Assembly: GCA_020444325.1 (NCBI GenBank)
Contig: JAHLLD010000002.1
Location: forward strand, 350,882-414,881
Direction of reading: 5' to 3'
Source of the DNA: a bacterium
GTDB taxonomy: Bacteria > Bacteroidota > Ignavibacteria > SZUA-365
DNA: 64,000 nucleotides
Part shown: piece by piece, positions 28,288 to 37,200 of the stretch
Layout: the number at the start of each line of letters is the position of its first letter
How positions within the stretch are numbered: position 1 is the stretch's first letter
Position numbers and translations under genes: made by a program
The notes under the pieces: generated by a model
The model's input: only the letters and a program-made list of their open reading frames with translations
The model's database searches: none
Told to the model about the DNA's origin: nothing

Positions 28288-29298
28288 ATGATTGATTATG
28301 TGATTGCTGTCGTGGGGGCGACAGGGCTCGTGGGACGCACGATGCTGCAGGTCCTCGAGGAACACAGTTTCCCGGTACGCGAACTGCGTCCCCTGGCCTC
28401 GGAGCGCAGCGCAGGATCCGTCATCCAGTTTCGCGGTCGTGATATCCCCGTGCACCCTGTCAGCGCAGATGCGTTCGATGGTGTCGATATCGCCCTGTTC
28501 TCCGCCGGTGGCGCAGCAAGCCGCGAATGGGCGCCTGTCGCTGTTGAGCGAGGTGCTGTTGTCATCGACAACAGCAGCGCCTGGCGTATGCACGCGGACG
28601 TTCCGCTTATCGTACCCGAGGTCAATCCTTCCGCGCTTCCCGATACCCGGGCGCGTATCATCGCGAATCCCAACTGCTCGACGATACAGATGGTCGTTGC
28701 GCTCAAGCCGCTGCACGATGCCTACACACTTCAGCGGGTGATTGTTTCGACGTATCAGGCGGTGAGCGGTGCAGGCTCGAAGGGACTCCGTCAGCTCGAA
28801 CAGGAACGCCTGGGAAACAGCAGCGTGGAAAATACTTTTCCGCATGCCATCGACGGCAACGCGCTTCCGCAGATCGCAGCCTTTGCTGACGACGGCTTCA
28901 CGCTGGAAGAACACAAAATGATTGATGAGACGCGAAAAATCCTTGCCCTGCCACAACTGGCGGTTTCCCCGACCTGTGTGCGCGTGCCGGTGGCGGACAG
29001 TCACAGTGAAGCAGTCAGTGCTGAGTTTGCGCGCGATTTCAGTATCGATGAGGTTCGGTCCCTCCTCGGAGCGTTTCCAGGTGTGATCGTGCAGGATGAT
29101 CCTGACGCTGCGGAATATCCGCTTGCCGCTGCGGCAAGGGGACGGGACGAAGTGTTTGTCGGCCGGCTGCGAAGGGACCCAGGAGTCGACAGGGGACTGA
29201 TGATGTGGGTGGTGTCTGACAACCTGCGCAAGGGTGCGGCGACAAATGCCGTACAGATTGCCGAGCTGTGGCGTAAAATGAAAGAGGAGACGCGCTGA
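28288..29298 (+). CDS. asd: Aspartate-semialdehyde dehydrogenase
   Basis: ATG 28288 starts the nucleotide-binding motif directly (IAVVGATGLVGRTMLQVL); the longer upstream frame runs through the terminator and is not coding. The 336-residue enzyme reduces aspartyl phosphate to aspartate semialdehyde for lysine, methionine, threonine and diaminopimelate. The catalytic cysteine lies in 'IIANPNCSTIQMV', and the substrate-binding arginine/histidine region is 'VRVPVADSHSEAV'. It is a single-gene unit converging on folE. Confidence 0.95.
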   Translation: MIDYVIAVVGATGLVGRTMLQVLEEHSFPVRELRPLASERSAGSVIQFRGRDIPVHPVSADAFDGVDIALFSAGGAASREWAPVAVERGAVVIDNSSAWRMHADVPLIVPEVNPSALPDTRARIIANPNCSTIQMVVALKPLHDAYTLQRVIVSTYQAVSGAGSKGLRQLEQERLGNSSVENTFPHAIDGNALPQIAAFADDGFTLEEHKMIDETRKILALPQLAVSPTCVRVPVADSHSEAVSAEFARDFSIDEVRSLLGAFPGVIVQDDPDAAEYPLAAAARGRDEVFVGRLRRDPGVDRGLMMWVVSDNLRKGAATNAVQIAELWRKMKEETR

Positions 29299-29308
29299 CG
29301 TCTCCTCT
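29283..29308. terminator. Hairpin between convergent asd and folE
   Basis: AGAGGAGACG pairs perfectly with CGTCTCCTCT around six bases, overlapping the asd stop codon. The minus-strand side continues into a T-rich stretch (TTTCATTTT), so it most likely terminates folE; no T run follows on the plus strand. Confidence 0.6.
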
Positions 29309-29342
29309 GATTACGTAAAACCAGGTAGCGTGAAACGGGAAA

Positions 29343-30155
29343 TCACTGGGCGGAGTTCATGCGCACGTACTGCAGAAATTCCTGGCGTGTCTCGGCATCC
29401 CGGAATGTGCCGCTGAATTCTGATGTCACCGTGCTGCTGTGCGTGTCCTGTATGCCGCGCGCGGCGACGCAGAAATGTTTCGCATCAATCACCACAGCAA
29501 CATCCTCGGTATTAAGCACACGTTTGAGTTCCTCGGCGACCTGCCTTGTGAGGCGTTCCTGCACCTGGGGACGGCGTGCGTAATAATCGACAATGCGGTT
29601 GATCTTCGAGAGTCCGATAACCGTTCCGGTGGAGACGTAAGCAACATGCGCGCGTCCGACAATGGGGAGCAGGTGGTGTTCGCAGGTCGTATGCAGGCTG
29701 ATATCTTTTTCCACCAGCATTTCACCGTACTGAAAACTGTTTTTGAATACCTTCGCCTCGGGACGATTCTCTTCTTTCAATCCCTGGAAAATTTCCTTGA
29801 CGTACATTTTCGCCACGCGATGCGGCGTACCGCTCAGACTGTCGTCGGTCAGATCAAGTCCGAGAGTGTGAAGGATTTCTGTCATATTGCGCTCAATGAT
29901 CTGCATTTTCTCGTCGTCACTGAGAACGAAAGCATCATCGCGCAGGGGCGTGTCAACTGAGGAGGCGGCGTGATAATCGCCCTGTAAATCCACATCCTGC
30001 ATGTCGGCGTACTCAGCAAGTATATGGGCCCCATTGCTTTTCCCGAGTGTGCCATTGCCATTCGGGTGCATCCCATTCCCGTTCACATGCGTGCCATTGC
30101 CATTCGCATGCCTGCCATTCCCGTTCGTATGTCCGTTCAATCCGTTTGTATTCAT
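29343..30155 (-). CDS. folE: GTP cyclohydrolase I with His/Asn/Gly repeat extension
   Basis: The 270-residue protein ends in a normal type IA GTP cyclohydrolase I domain (about 80-270), which opens GTP to dihydroneopterin triphosphate for folate or pterin synthesis. Zinc ligands sit in 'TTCEHHLLP' and 'HFCVAARG'; the 'TSEFSG' end is canonical. Ahead of it is an unusual low-complexity N-terminus with four heptads of the form H-x-N-G-N-G-x (residues 9-36). The extension is not needed for catalysis in the family. The regular histidines suggest metal binding, but a flexible linker is equally possible. Divergent neighbours look zinc-related. A start at one of the internal methionines would drop the repeat. 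Confidence 0.92.
   Translation of the reverse strand: MNTNGLNGHTNGNGRHANGNGTHVNGNGMHPNGNGTLGKSNGAHILAEYADMQDVDLQGDYHAASSVDTPLRDDAFVLSDDEKMQIIERNMTEILHTLGLDLTDDSLSGTPHRVAKMYVKEIFQGLKEENRPEAKVFKNSFQYGEMLVEKDISLHTTCEHHLLPIVGRAHVAYVSTGTVIGLSKINRIVDYYARRPQVQERLTRQVAEELKRVLNTEDVAVVIDAKHFCVAARGIQDTHSSTVTSEFSGTFRDAETRQEFLQYVRMNSAQ
30048..30131 (-). repeat. Four 21-bp repeats encoding HxNGNGx heptads
   Basis: Four adjacent 21-base units at the 5' end of folE encode His-x-Asn-Gly-Asn-Gly-x. Units differ at synonymous and variable positions, as expected of a minisatellite that has been maintained under coding constraint or has aged. Confidence 0.85.
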
Positions 30156-30350
30156 GTTGATCTTTCAGACCTGTTTGTGTCCCGTTTCCGGTTGATATTT
30201 TGAACTTGAACATCTTCACAACGACTGCCAGGTGAGTCAAGTTCCCTGCAAGCGAGGATTTCATTTTTCCGTATCTTACAGGGTGGAGCGGAACGCGATG
30301 CCCTGCATCGGTGTTTGAATCTGCGGCACGACACTGGCATGCTTGATAAA
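30156..30350. promoter_or_regulatory. Divergent region folE / metal-uptake genes
   Basis: This ~195-base gap holds the promoters for folE (minus) and the His-rich membrane protein (plus). A -7-like box CGTATCTTAC lies at 30270-30279 on the plus strand. No clear Zur-type palindrome or riboswitch was seen. Confidence 0.35.
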
Positions 30351-30692
30351 ATGCGTCATATGAACTCACGGAGCTCTGCTCCGTCACTCATCCTTGCGGG
30401 TGCGTACCTGGCACTCAGCCTGGTGGTCGCATTTCACTACCATGCCATCCATCTGCACGGGAGCAATGCCGTCACTTCGGTGCCGGACACTCATCACTCC
30501 GAGTCGCTGCACAACGCGTCCAACTGTCACATTGCCTGGTATGCCAACAGTGCATTTCTGGGTATTCCGCACCGCACACAGTGGTCGTCCGTTCCTCGGT
30601 TCCTCCAGCTTCTTCCGCAGATTCCGCACTGCAGACTCGTCAGTCTGCACCTGAGTGGATACCCCGTCCGCGGTCCCCCTTTCCTTGCATGA
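30351..30692 (+). CDS. Small His-rich membrane-associated protein, unknown
   Basis: The start is uncertain (ATG 30339, 30351 or 30360). The ~113-residue product has one hydrophobic segment (SLILAGAYLALSLVVAF) followed at once by a histidine-rich stretch 'HYHAIHLHG' and later 'THHSESLHN' and 'NCHIAW'. I do not recognise a family, although small His-rich membrane proteins often sit beside metal-uptake receptors. It precedes the His-rich lipoprotein and ZnuD-like receptor and is probably co-transcribed with them. Function is inferred only as metal-related. Confidence 0.6.
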   Translation: MRHMNSRSSAPSLILAGAYLALSLVVAFHYHAIHLHGSNAVTSVPDTHHSESLHNASNCHIAWYANSAFLGIPHRTQWSSVPRFLQLLPQIPHCRLVSLHLSGYPVRGPPFLA

Positions 30693-30779
30693 TATAATCA
30701 ACGGCATTGTCCGCATTCTCCTTGTCTGCGGATGTATTCATATGCAGTTACAAGTATTCAATCATCGCAAGGAAGTACC

Positions 30780-31226
30780 ATGCGCAAAGCATTTCTCATA
30801 CTCGCACTCACATCTCTTCCATTTTTATCCGCCTGCGACGAAGACGACCCCGTAACGCCGCAGGAAGAACATGTCGAGGCAGTCGGTATCGTTCTGTATC
30901 AGGCTGGAAACCCTGTTGCCCAGGTTCTTCGCGGGGAAAGCACCGATACGTTGTTCGCAACTGCAGACAATACGAGCGACATGTTCGAAGCCCGCTTTTT
31001 CGATGAGCACGACGACATCTTCGAGGCCGATGCCGAACATCACATGCTGGACTGGGAAATTGCCGACACCACGGTAGCATCGGTTGTGCAGGACAGTGGA
31101 AGTGAAGGGAGTTTCAGCTTCCGTCTCCGGGGGAAAACGCAGGGAGCCACAAGCATAGAATTCTTCATCCTCCATGAAGGACATGCAGACTTCCGTTCCG
31201 GCAGCCTGCCGCTGGTCGTGCAATGA
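30780..31226 (+). CDS. His/Asp-rich lipoprotein linked to TonB receptor
   Basis: ATG 30780, preceded by AAGGA, starts a lipoprotein signal with lipobox 'FLSAC' (MRKAFLILALTSLPFLSACDEDD). The ~130-residue mature domain contains clustered potential metal ligands: 'DEHDD', 'DAEHHMLDW' and 'HEGHADF'. The rest is beta-rich and Ig-like in pattern. The stop overlaps the receptor start (ATGA), so both are made together. I infer a periplasmic or surface metal-binding partner of the receptor; no family name can be given with confidence. Confidence 0.78.
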   Translation: MRKAFLILALTSLPFLSACDEDDPVTPQEEHVEAVGIVLYQAGNPVAQVLRGESTDTLFATADNTSDMFEARFFDEHDDIFEADAEHHMLDWEIADTTVASVVQDSGSEGSFSFRLRGKTQGATSIEFFILHEGHADFRSGSLPLVVQ

Positions 31227-33499
31227 TGTGCGAAGCAAAGCAGCCCCGAAATTCCCATACGACACGGTCATGGCTGCTACGGGCAGCCATGACCGGTATG
31301 GTGCTTCTTTTGACCGGCGGATCGCTGTTGGCGCAGCAGGCAGGACTCCGTGGTATCGTACTGGACGCGGAAAGTGGAGCATCGATTGAAAATGCATACC
31401 TGTTCATTTACCCGCAGTCCGATCCTGGCGCAGCACGTGAACAGACGACGCAGGAAGAGGGGAGTTTCTTTTTTGAAAAGCTGAAGCCGGGGCCGTATTC
31501 CCTTCGCATCAATCGGGCCGGGTATCACGAACAGAGTATGAATGTCGACGTTCCTGCCCACGAAGAACGGGACATGATCATCTATCTCCGCGAGCGCAAT
31601 TACCGAACCGAACCCGTGGTCGTCACCGGCACGCACATGCACTCCCGCGTGGAAGATCCATCCGAAGTCGCCACGGTGTTGCGCGGAAAAGACCTCGACA
31701 GGGAGCTCGGTCTGACACTTGCCGCCACGTTGAAGAATGAAACGGGCATCGCCATGCGCGCCATGGGACCCGCGCCGGCGCGCCCCGTGATACGTGGACT
31801 CGGGGGCGATCGCGTCCTCATCACCGAGGACGGGAACAAGACCACAGACCTTTCTGCAACCTCCCCCGATCATGCGGTGACCATTGAACCGTTCGCTGCC
31901 GAGCGCATCGAAGTTCTGCGCGGTCCCCGCGTGCTCACGCAGTCTCCGGTCACACTCGGCGGAGTCGTCAACGTCATCCGGCATGACATTGCAATGGACA
32001 GGCATGAGCACGTGCTCGGCTCCGTCGGTGTATACGGTGAGTCCGCCAACCGCGGATACCTGGCGTCCGCGCATGCCAGCGTCCCGCTCGCGTCCTTTAT
32101 TTTACGTGGCGACGTAAGCCGACGTGAGGCAGGAGATCTCGATACGCCTGAAGGACGACTGCACAATTCCTCCGCTGCTTCAACCGACATGGGATTTGGT
32201 GGCAGTTACATTGACGGGGGCAGCTACGGCGGCGCCTCATATCGAGGCTACGACCTTGCGTATGGCGTTCCGGGAGGTTTCGTGGGTGCGCATCCGAATG
32301 GAGTGGATATCGAACTGGAGCGCCGCCAGATCAATGCGCGCGCTTCCTACGCGGTCGACGGAAGCTTTCTTCACGATGTATCGGTGCAGGCAAGCCGCGC
32401 GTATTACCGGCACAAGGAGTTTGAAGCCAGTGGACTCATCGGATCGGAATTTCGCATCGTCAATTATCCGGGACGCATATGGATGACGCATCACAGTGTC
32501 GGACCGATTGACGAGGGAAATATCGGTCTCAATTATGAGTACCGCGACTTCAGCGTGGGCGGCTTCGTATTTACCTCACCAAGTACGTCCATGAATCTAG
32601 CACCGTATCTTTTTGAGCGATGGACGATGGGCCCCGTGGAGATGGAAGCTGCCGTCCGCTACAACTACGACCGCATTACTCCTCTGCATGATGACCCGAA
32701 CGCGCGTATCGGGCACATCCGTGAGCGCGAATTTCATACCTGGTCCGCCTCCGCCACCGCGCTGATCGATGTGACCGACATCGTGCATGTGGGAATGAAC
32801 GTCAGCCGCAGCAGCAGGGTACCGACTATTGAGGAGCTGTTTTCGGAAGGACCACATCTCGCGGCCTACTCCTATGAGGTGGGCAACCCCAACCTTCCCG
32901 AAGAACACGGTATCGGGACGGAGCTTTTTCTCTATCACCGTTGGGATGCCCTGTATTTCAATATAAACCTGTTCCGTAATGCCCTGCAGTCTTTCATCAC
33001 ACCACGCAATACGGGTGAGATCAACTACGCGACATTTCTGCCGGTATACGCGACCAGCAGTGTGGAGGCCCTGCTGTACGGGGCTGAGGCACAGATCGGC
33101 TGGCATATCCTGCCAGAGCTGCAGGTTGATGCCTCCGTGAGCTACACACACGGTTCCTTCGCGGAAACCGGGGATCCGCTGCCACAGATTCCCCCGGTCA
33201 AAGGACGAGTAGGAGTGACATGGAAACGGGAAACTCTGCAGCTCGGCATGCACAGCACGTTTGCGGGACGGCAGTCCCGTGTGGATGCATTCGAAGAGGA
33301 GACGGCGGGATATGCTATTCTGGGTGGGTTCGCGCAGTATTCGTTCAGCACAGGAGCACAGGTACACAACCTCTCACTTTCCGCGGAGAATGTGCTCGAC
33401 CAGGTGTACCGGAATCATCTTTCCCGCGTCAAGGCCGTCCTTCCTGAGGCAGGTGTCAATCTCAGGTTGACATACAAGCTGCATTTCGAATTGCACTGA
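31223..33499 (+). CDS. TonB-dependent receptor, ZnuD-like
   Basis: The 758-residue outer membrane receptor has a signal region (to about 38), a carboxypeptidase-regulatory-like domain ('GLRGIVLDAESGASIENAYLF', about 41-125), a TonB-box-like 'EPVVVTG', a plug and a 22-strand-type barrel. The plug contains 'RPVIRGLGGDRVLITEDG', then 'SPDHAVTIEPFAAERIEVLRGP', the pattern seen in the zinc receptor ZnuD. It therefore probably imports zinc or another metal. The gene overlaps the His-rich lipoprotein by four bases. It ends 13 bases from the convergent kinase-like/barrel gene, and no terminator is seen there. Confidence 0.85.
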   Translation: MMCEAKQPRNSHTTRSWLLRAAMTGMVLLLTGGSLLAQQAGLRGIVLDAESGASIENAYLFIYPQSDPGAAREQTTQEEGSFFFEKLKPGPYSLRINRAGYHEQSMNVDVPAHEERDMIIYLRERNYRTEPVVVTGTHMHSRVEDPSEVATVLRGKDLDRELGLTLAATLKNETGIAMRAMGPAPARPVIRGLGGDRVLITEDGNKTTDLSATSPDHAVTIEPFAAERIEVLRGPRVLTQSPVTLGGVVNVIRHDIAMDRHEHVLGSVGVYGESANRGYLASAHASVPLASFILRGDVSRREAGDLDTPEGRLHNSSAASTDMGFGGSYIDGGSYGGASYRGYDLAYGVPGGFVGAHPNGVDIELERRQINARASYAVDGSFLHDVSVQASRAYYRHKEFEASGLIGSEFRIVNYPGRIWMTHHSVGPIDEGNIGLNYEYRDFSVGGFVFTSPSTSMNLAPYLFERWTMGPVEMEAAVRYNYDRITPLHDDPNARIGHIREREFHTWSASATALIDVTDIVHVGMNVSRSSRVPTIEELFSEGPHLAAYSYEVGNPNLPEEHGIGTELFLYHRWDALYFNINLFRNALQSFITPRNTGEINYATFLPVYATSSVEALLYGAEAQIGWHILPELQVDASVSYTHGSFAETGDPLPQIPPVKGRVGVTWKRETLQLGMHSTFAGRQSRVDAFEEETAGYAILGGFAQYSFSTGAQVHNLSLSAENVLDQVYRNHLSRVKAVLPEAGVNLRLTYKLHFELH

Positions 33500-33512
33500 C
33501 GCCGAACGCGCA

Positions 33513-36122
33513 TCAGAACGCGAAGCCGGCTGCGACATCGAGACGCGTGGTCTCATGGGAGAGTCCTATCGAGGCACTGAAGGTGTATGCGCGATGGACA
33601 GGTGCGAACCACAATCCGCCGCCCCAGGAGGGATGCCAGATATCGTGGTTCTGCTCCTCTTCGAGGAATACGCGTCCTGTCTCCACGAATAGCAGTGCGC
33701 CTATATCCGTTGGGACGATGAAAGAGCTGTTTCCGAGAAGACCCCGCCATTCGACGCCACCGTACATCGCAGCATCGCCCGCGAAGCGATTGAGCTCATA
33801 CCCGCGAGCTGAAGAGAGTCCACCGAGAAACGCAGACTCGAAGAACGGATGTTTCCCGTGATTATACTGTCCGCCCGCACGGAAGGCCAGCGTCCACTCG
33901 GTGATGAAATCCACCGGCAGATAGGCACGCAGGTCAGCATTCACCGTTTCAAAGCGTGAGACCAGGTCGAGCATCGCAGGGTAGTAGCGCACACGTACAT
34001 CGGAGAAAACGCCGGATGAAGGCCAGGCTTCACTGTCCCTGCTGTCGTAGCACAGGCCGGCTTCCACGTGAGCCAGGGATGTGTTTTCCGTTCCCAACGG
34101 TTCGACGAGAGACAGATAGAGGGTTTCGTCATCCCGGTCGTTGGTGACATAGCGGAAGCCAAAGCCCGCCGAAAGTGTTACATACTTGCTGAGGAAAAAA
34201 TGCACAGCGGGACTGAAATGCAGCTGTGTCTGCTTGACCGCGTAACTGTATTCAGCACCCCGATCCACTTTCGTTCTGTTTCCGAGACCGAAGAAATTCA
34301 AAACTTCGTAGCCGGAGTATCCGGCGGAAAGCGTGAAACTGTGTCCTGCAATCACACGGCGGAAATCGGCGGTGAGCTCTGCCTTGCCCAGCATTTCAAG
34401 CGGGGCGAAGCCTGCAAGCAGACTCAGCCGGTAGTCGTAGGGATCGCTGCGGAATCCGTAGCGTGTGAACACTGGTCCGCCCCCGATCAGGATGCCAAGA
34501 TCGTCGTTGTAGCCAGCCATGACACCGGGAAGTAATTCCCAACCCCAGTCGCGTTGTGGGGGTTCGTAGCGTTCCTCTTTCGTTTTCGCCTCCCTGACAT
34601 GCGTGCGGTCAATGAGGGTTCCGGAACCATAGGTAAAGGACGAATTGTCGCCATGGTCATAGAAACAGGTCTGGCTGCGGAACAAGGGGAGCGCTCCCAC
34701 GCGTGAACTGTCGATGAAAGTGTCGCGTCCGTGTCCTCCGATTACGCGCACAATAATGCCGCGCGGTGCGTGTCCCCGAACAATGGCCACATCGTCGCCG
34801 CCTTCGAGATAAATGCGCAGTTCCGAGGTCTCATCGGGGAAGAACGAGCGGTGGAAGAACGGGGGGCGCTCGAGTTTATTCCTGCTGCGGCCAATGACTT
34901 CAACGCTGCCGTCTGCATGACGCGTGACCTCGAGCATCTCATCTTCATCGCTCCCGTAGATATCGACGTCCAGTGCCAGTACCTCGTAATAATCCCGTAT
35001 CGCATCGCGAAGCTGCGCCCGGCGTGACTGCAGGCGATGATACAGCACATTGCCACCTTCTTCCGGCAGGCCTTTTGGAAATGCATCGATGGACTCCTGC
35101 AGCACCTCGTCACTGAGCAGCGGGAGGAGGTACGTGACAAGCGAATCGTAGGCAGACCAGGGGACGCCGCTCAGGAAGCGCCGGTCGAGATGCCTGCCGC
35201 TGTATGTGAGATACTGCATGCCCGGATAATCTTCGTCACAGGATTCAAGCTGCGGGATGAGAACGGTTGCGAGCCACGGGATGAGTCCGTCGTACTGACA
35301 GAACGCCTGATCCCTGTCTCGCGGAATGGGGTACCACCAGTCGAGTTCTCCTTCTTCGTATCGCGCCCAGCGCCACTGATCGGTATGCCGGTCCCAGTCA
35401 CCCATGAAAATATCGATGATGCGCGCCTTGAGGAATTCAACGCTTTGCACGCGGTCTTCGGTATCGTGCTGCACTTTGTCGAGCAGGGAAAACGTACCCA
35501 CGACTTTGTCTGATCCGGCGAAGCCGCGCTCTTTGTCGATTTCGTCCGGATGCAGTTCGATCATCCCGGGCATGCCACCGAATTCTTTTCTGAACTCACC
35601 GAGTGCAGGACTGTCAGGCATGATGCAGAGTGTCGGTGGTGCATGCAGCGTACCGGTAGATTTCAGGATCGGTGAAGCCGCAAGTGCTCCGTAGGGATGC
35701 GCCGTGCTGATGAGGTCCTGCAGGATGTCGTCGACGAAGGTGTCACGCAGCTTTTCCTCGAGCGTTTTCGAAGGATCCTTGTTGAGCGACCTGAATTTGT
35801 ATTCGCGTCCGTCGCCGCCCTTCAGCCGCAGTGAAGCTGTCTGCATCCCTCCGCCGCGATGGAGGGGAGTGAGCCCACCACCATACGATGCCAGGTCGAG
35901 GTATGGCATGCGCACAGGCGCCGTCCATGCATCGCGCCAGAGATCACCGAAAAAGAAACGATGTAAGCTACCGGCTGCGTACTCGGGTCCCGCCACGACA
36001 GTGTCGGAAGCTGCCACACCCGTGTTGGCGCCGGGGGACTGCGCAAGTGATGGAACGGCAGAATACAGCAGGGATGCAAGAGTAAATAGGACGATACCTG
36101 CGGGGATGCTGACTCGTCTCAT
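33513..36122 (-). CDS. Kinase-like N-domain fused to Omp85-like outer membrane barrel
   Basis: I start at ATG 36122, with AGGAG seven bases upstream and a signal peptide ending PSLAQ; the product is 869 residues. Residues ~75-330 do not look like POTRA domains. They contain a Gly-rich turn then 'YKFRSL' (Lys109), later 'FMGDWDRHTDQW' (Asp244-Arg-His) and 'PIPRDRDQAF' (Asp269-x-Asp271). This order resembles the ATP lysine, catalytic DRH and metal-binding acidic residues of HipA/CotH/Fam20-type atypical kinases. The C-terminal ~350 residues form an Omp85-like barrel ('FLGGLSSARGYELNRFAG', terminal Phe). The barrel is well supported; kinase activity is inference. Confidence 0.75.
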   Translation of the reverse strand: MRRVSIPAGIVLFTLASLLYSAVPSLAQSPGANTGVAASDTVVAGPEYAAGSLHRFFFGDLWRDAWTAPVRMPYLDLASYGGGLTPLHRGGGMQTASLRLKGGDGREYKFRSLNKDPSKTLEEKLRDTFVDDILQDLISTAHPYGALAASPILKSTGTLHAPPTLCIMPDSPALGEFRKEFGGMPGMIELHPDEIDKERGFAGSDKVVGTFSLLDKVQHDTEDRVQSVEFLKARIIDIFMGDWDRHTDQWRWARYEEGELDWWYPIPRDRDQAFCQYDGLIPWLATVLIPQLESCDEDYPGMQYLTYSGRHLDRRFLSGVPWSAYDSLVTYLLPLLSDEVLQESIDAFPKGLPEEGGNVLYHRLQSRRAQLRDAIRDYYEVLALDVDIYGSDEDEMLEVTRHADGSVEVIGRSRNKLERPPFFHRSFFPDETSELRIYLEGGDDVAIVRGHAPRGIIVRVIGGHGRDTFIDSSRVGALPLFRSQTCFYDHGDNSSFTYGSGTLIDRTHVREAKTKEERYEPPQRDWGWELLPGVMAGYNDDLGILIGGGPVFTRYGFRSDPYDYRLSLLAGFAPLEMLGKAELTADFRRVIAGHSFTLSAGYSGYEVLNFFGLGNRTKVDRGAEYSYAVKQTQLHFSPAVHFFLSKYVTLSAGFGFRYVTNDRDDETLYLSLVEPLGTENTSLAHVEAGLCYDSRDSEAWPSSGVFSDVRVRYYPAMLDLVSRFETVNADLRAYLPVDFITEWTLAFRAGGQYNHGKHPFFESAFLGGLSSARGYELNRFAGDAAMYGGVEWRGLLGNSSFIVPTDIGALLFVETGRVFLEEEQNHDIWHPSWGGGLWFAPVHRAYTFSASIGLSHETTRLDVAAGFAF

Positions 36123-36302
36123 GTCCGAACTCCTGGGTTCGTGGTCTATGCGGCTCATGAAGTGTTGCCCGGGTAAAATACATGACAGGAAGGACAGATG
36201 CACGATTTTACGCTGAATGAAGCGATTTTTCGTTTTTGTTTTTCAGATCTCTCCGCAAAGGTCTATTTTGCCATATAGCATTTATCAATAGCACGTTTCC
36301 GT

Positions 36303-37187
36303 ATGCGTTCTCGTTTCCGTACGCGTTCCTGCCACATCGTTTGTCGCATCGGTCTGTTGACGGTCTTGCTGCTGTCCGGGATGTCTTCCGCAGATGCGCA
36401 GCATGCACCGTCCACTTCATTCTCAGACAGTTCGCAAATCTCTGAGAAAGGGATGATTGATGTGTTCACTGACGACCTGCGCATTCTTGGGCAGGACGGT
36501 CTCGCCTACATCCTGGCACCGCTGTCGTTTGATTCACACGACTGGATTTACGCCGGGGGCGTTCTGGGAGTAACCGGCGGATTGATGCTCGGTGATGAGA
36601 CCTGGCAGGAAATCCCCAGAAGCAATCAGAACACAGCGACACTGGATGTCGCGAGAACCTTTGATCGTGGCGGACATCTGCCGACCATGGAAATTGCAGC
36701 GGGTGCGACATATCTCACAGGGTGGCTTGGTGGGTGGGAAGAAGTGCGCGTGACGGGGCGACTTCTCCTCCAGTCGTTGATCTACAGTGGCATTACCTGG
36801 TATGTTGTCGCGGTCAGTGCAGGACGCAGCCGTCCCTCCGGTCACCTCGGTGCGTATGAATTCAATCCCGGTCAGACCGACAGCAACCAGCAGTCCATTC
36901 CTTCGGGACATACCAATGTGGCATTTTCCATCGCGACCGTGCTCGCTTCCCGTATCGATCACTGGGCGGCGTCGGTACTTCTTTACGGTGCCGCGGCGGG
37001 TGTCGGACTGGGACGATGGTACCAGGATCATCACTGGGCATCGGATGTCTTTCTCGGGGCCGTTATCGGTTACACCGCGGCGAAATTCGCCGTGCACCGC
37101 GAGGAAGAGAGAATGAAGAAGAAGGGAAGACCAGACTGGAATCTCGGCCTCTCCCCTCAGGGCGTATCAGTGCAAGTTTACTTTTAA
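36303..37187 (+). CDS. PAP2-family phosphatase
   Basis: The 294-residue protein has an N-terminal signal or anchor and several hydrophobic helices. It carries the acid phosphatase signature in order: 'AGRSRP' (C1), 'PSGHT' (C2) and 'GRWYQDHHWASD' (C3). Such enzymes dephosphorylate lipids (phosphatidate, undecaprenyl diphosphate) or other phosphate esters at the outer face of the inner membrane. It is the first gene of a plus-strand run leading to polyphosphate kinase, 14 bases before the SixA-like gene. The basic C-terminal helix is cytosol-like. The exact substrate is not evident. Confidence 0.88.
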   Translation: MRSRFRTRSCHIVCRIGLLTVLLLSGMSSADAQHAPSTSFSDSSQISEKGMIDVFTDDLRILGQDGLAYILAPLSFDSHDWIYAGGVLGVTGGLMLGDETWQEIPRSNQNTATLDVARTFDRGGHLPTMEIAAGATYLTGWLGGWEEVRVTGRLLLQSLIYSGITWYVVAVSAGRSRPSGHLGAYEFNPGQTDSNQQSIPSGHTNVAFSIATVLASRIDHWAASVLLYGAAAGVGLGRWYQDHHWASDVFLGAVIGYTAAKFAVHREEERMKKKGRPDWNLGLSPQGVSVQVYF

Positions 37188-37200
37188 TCCTGGAGCGACA

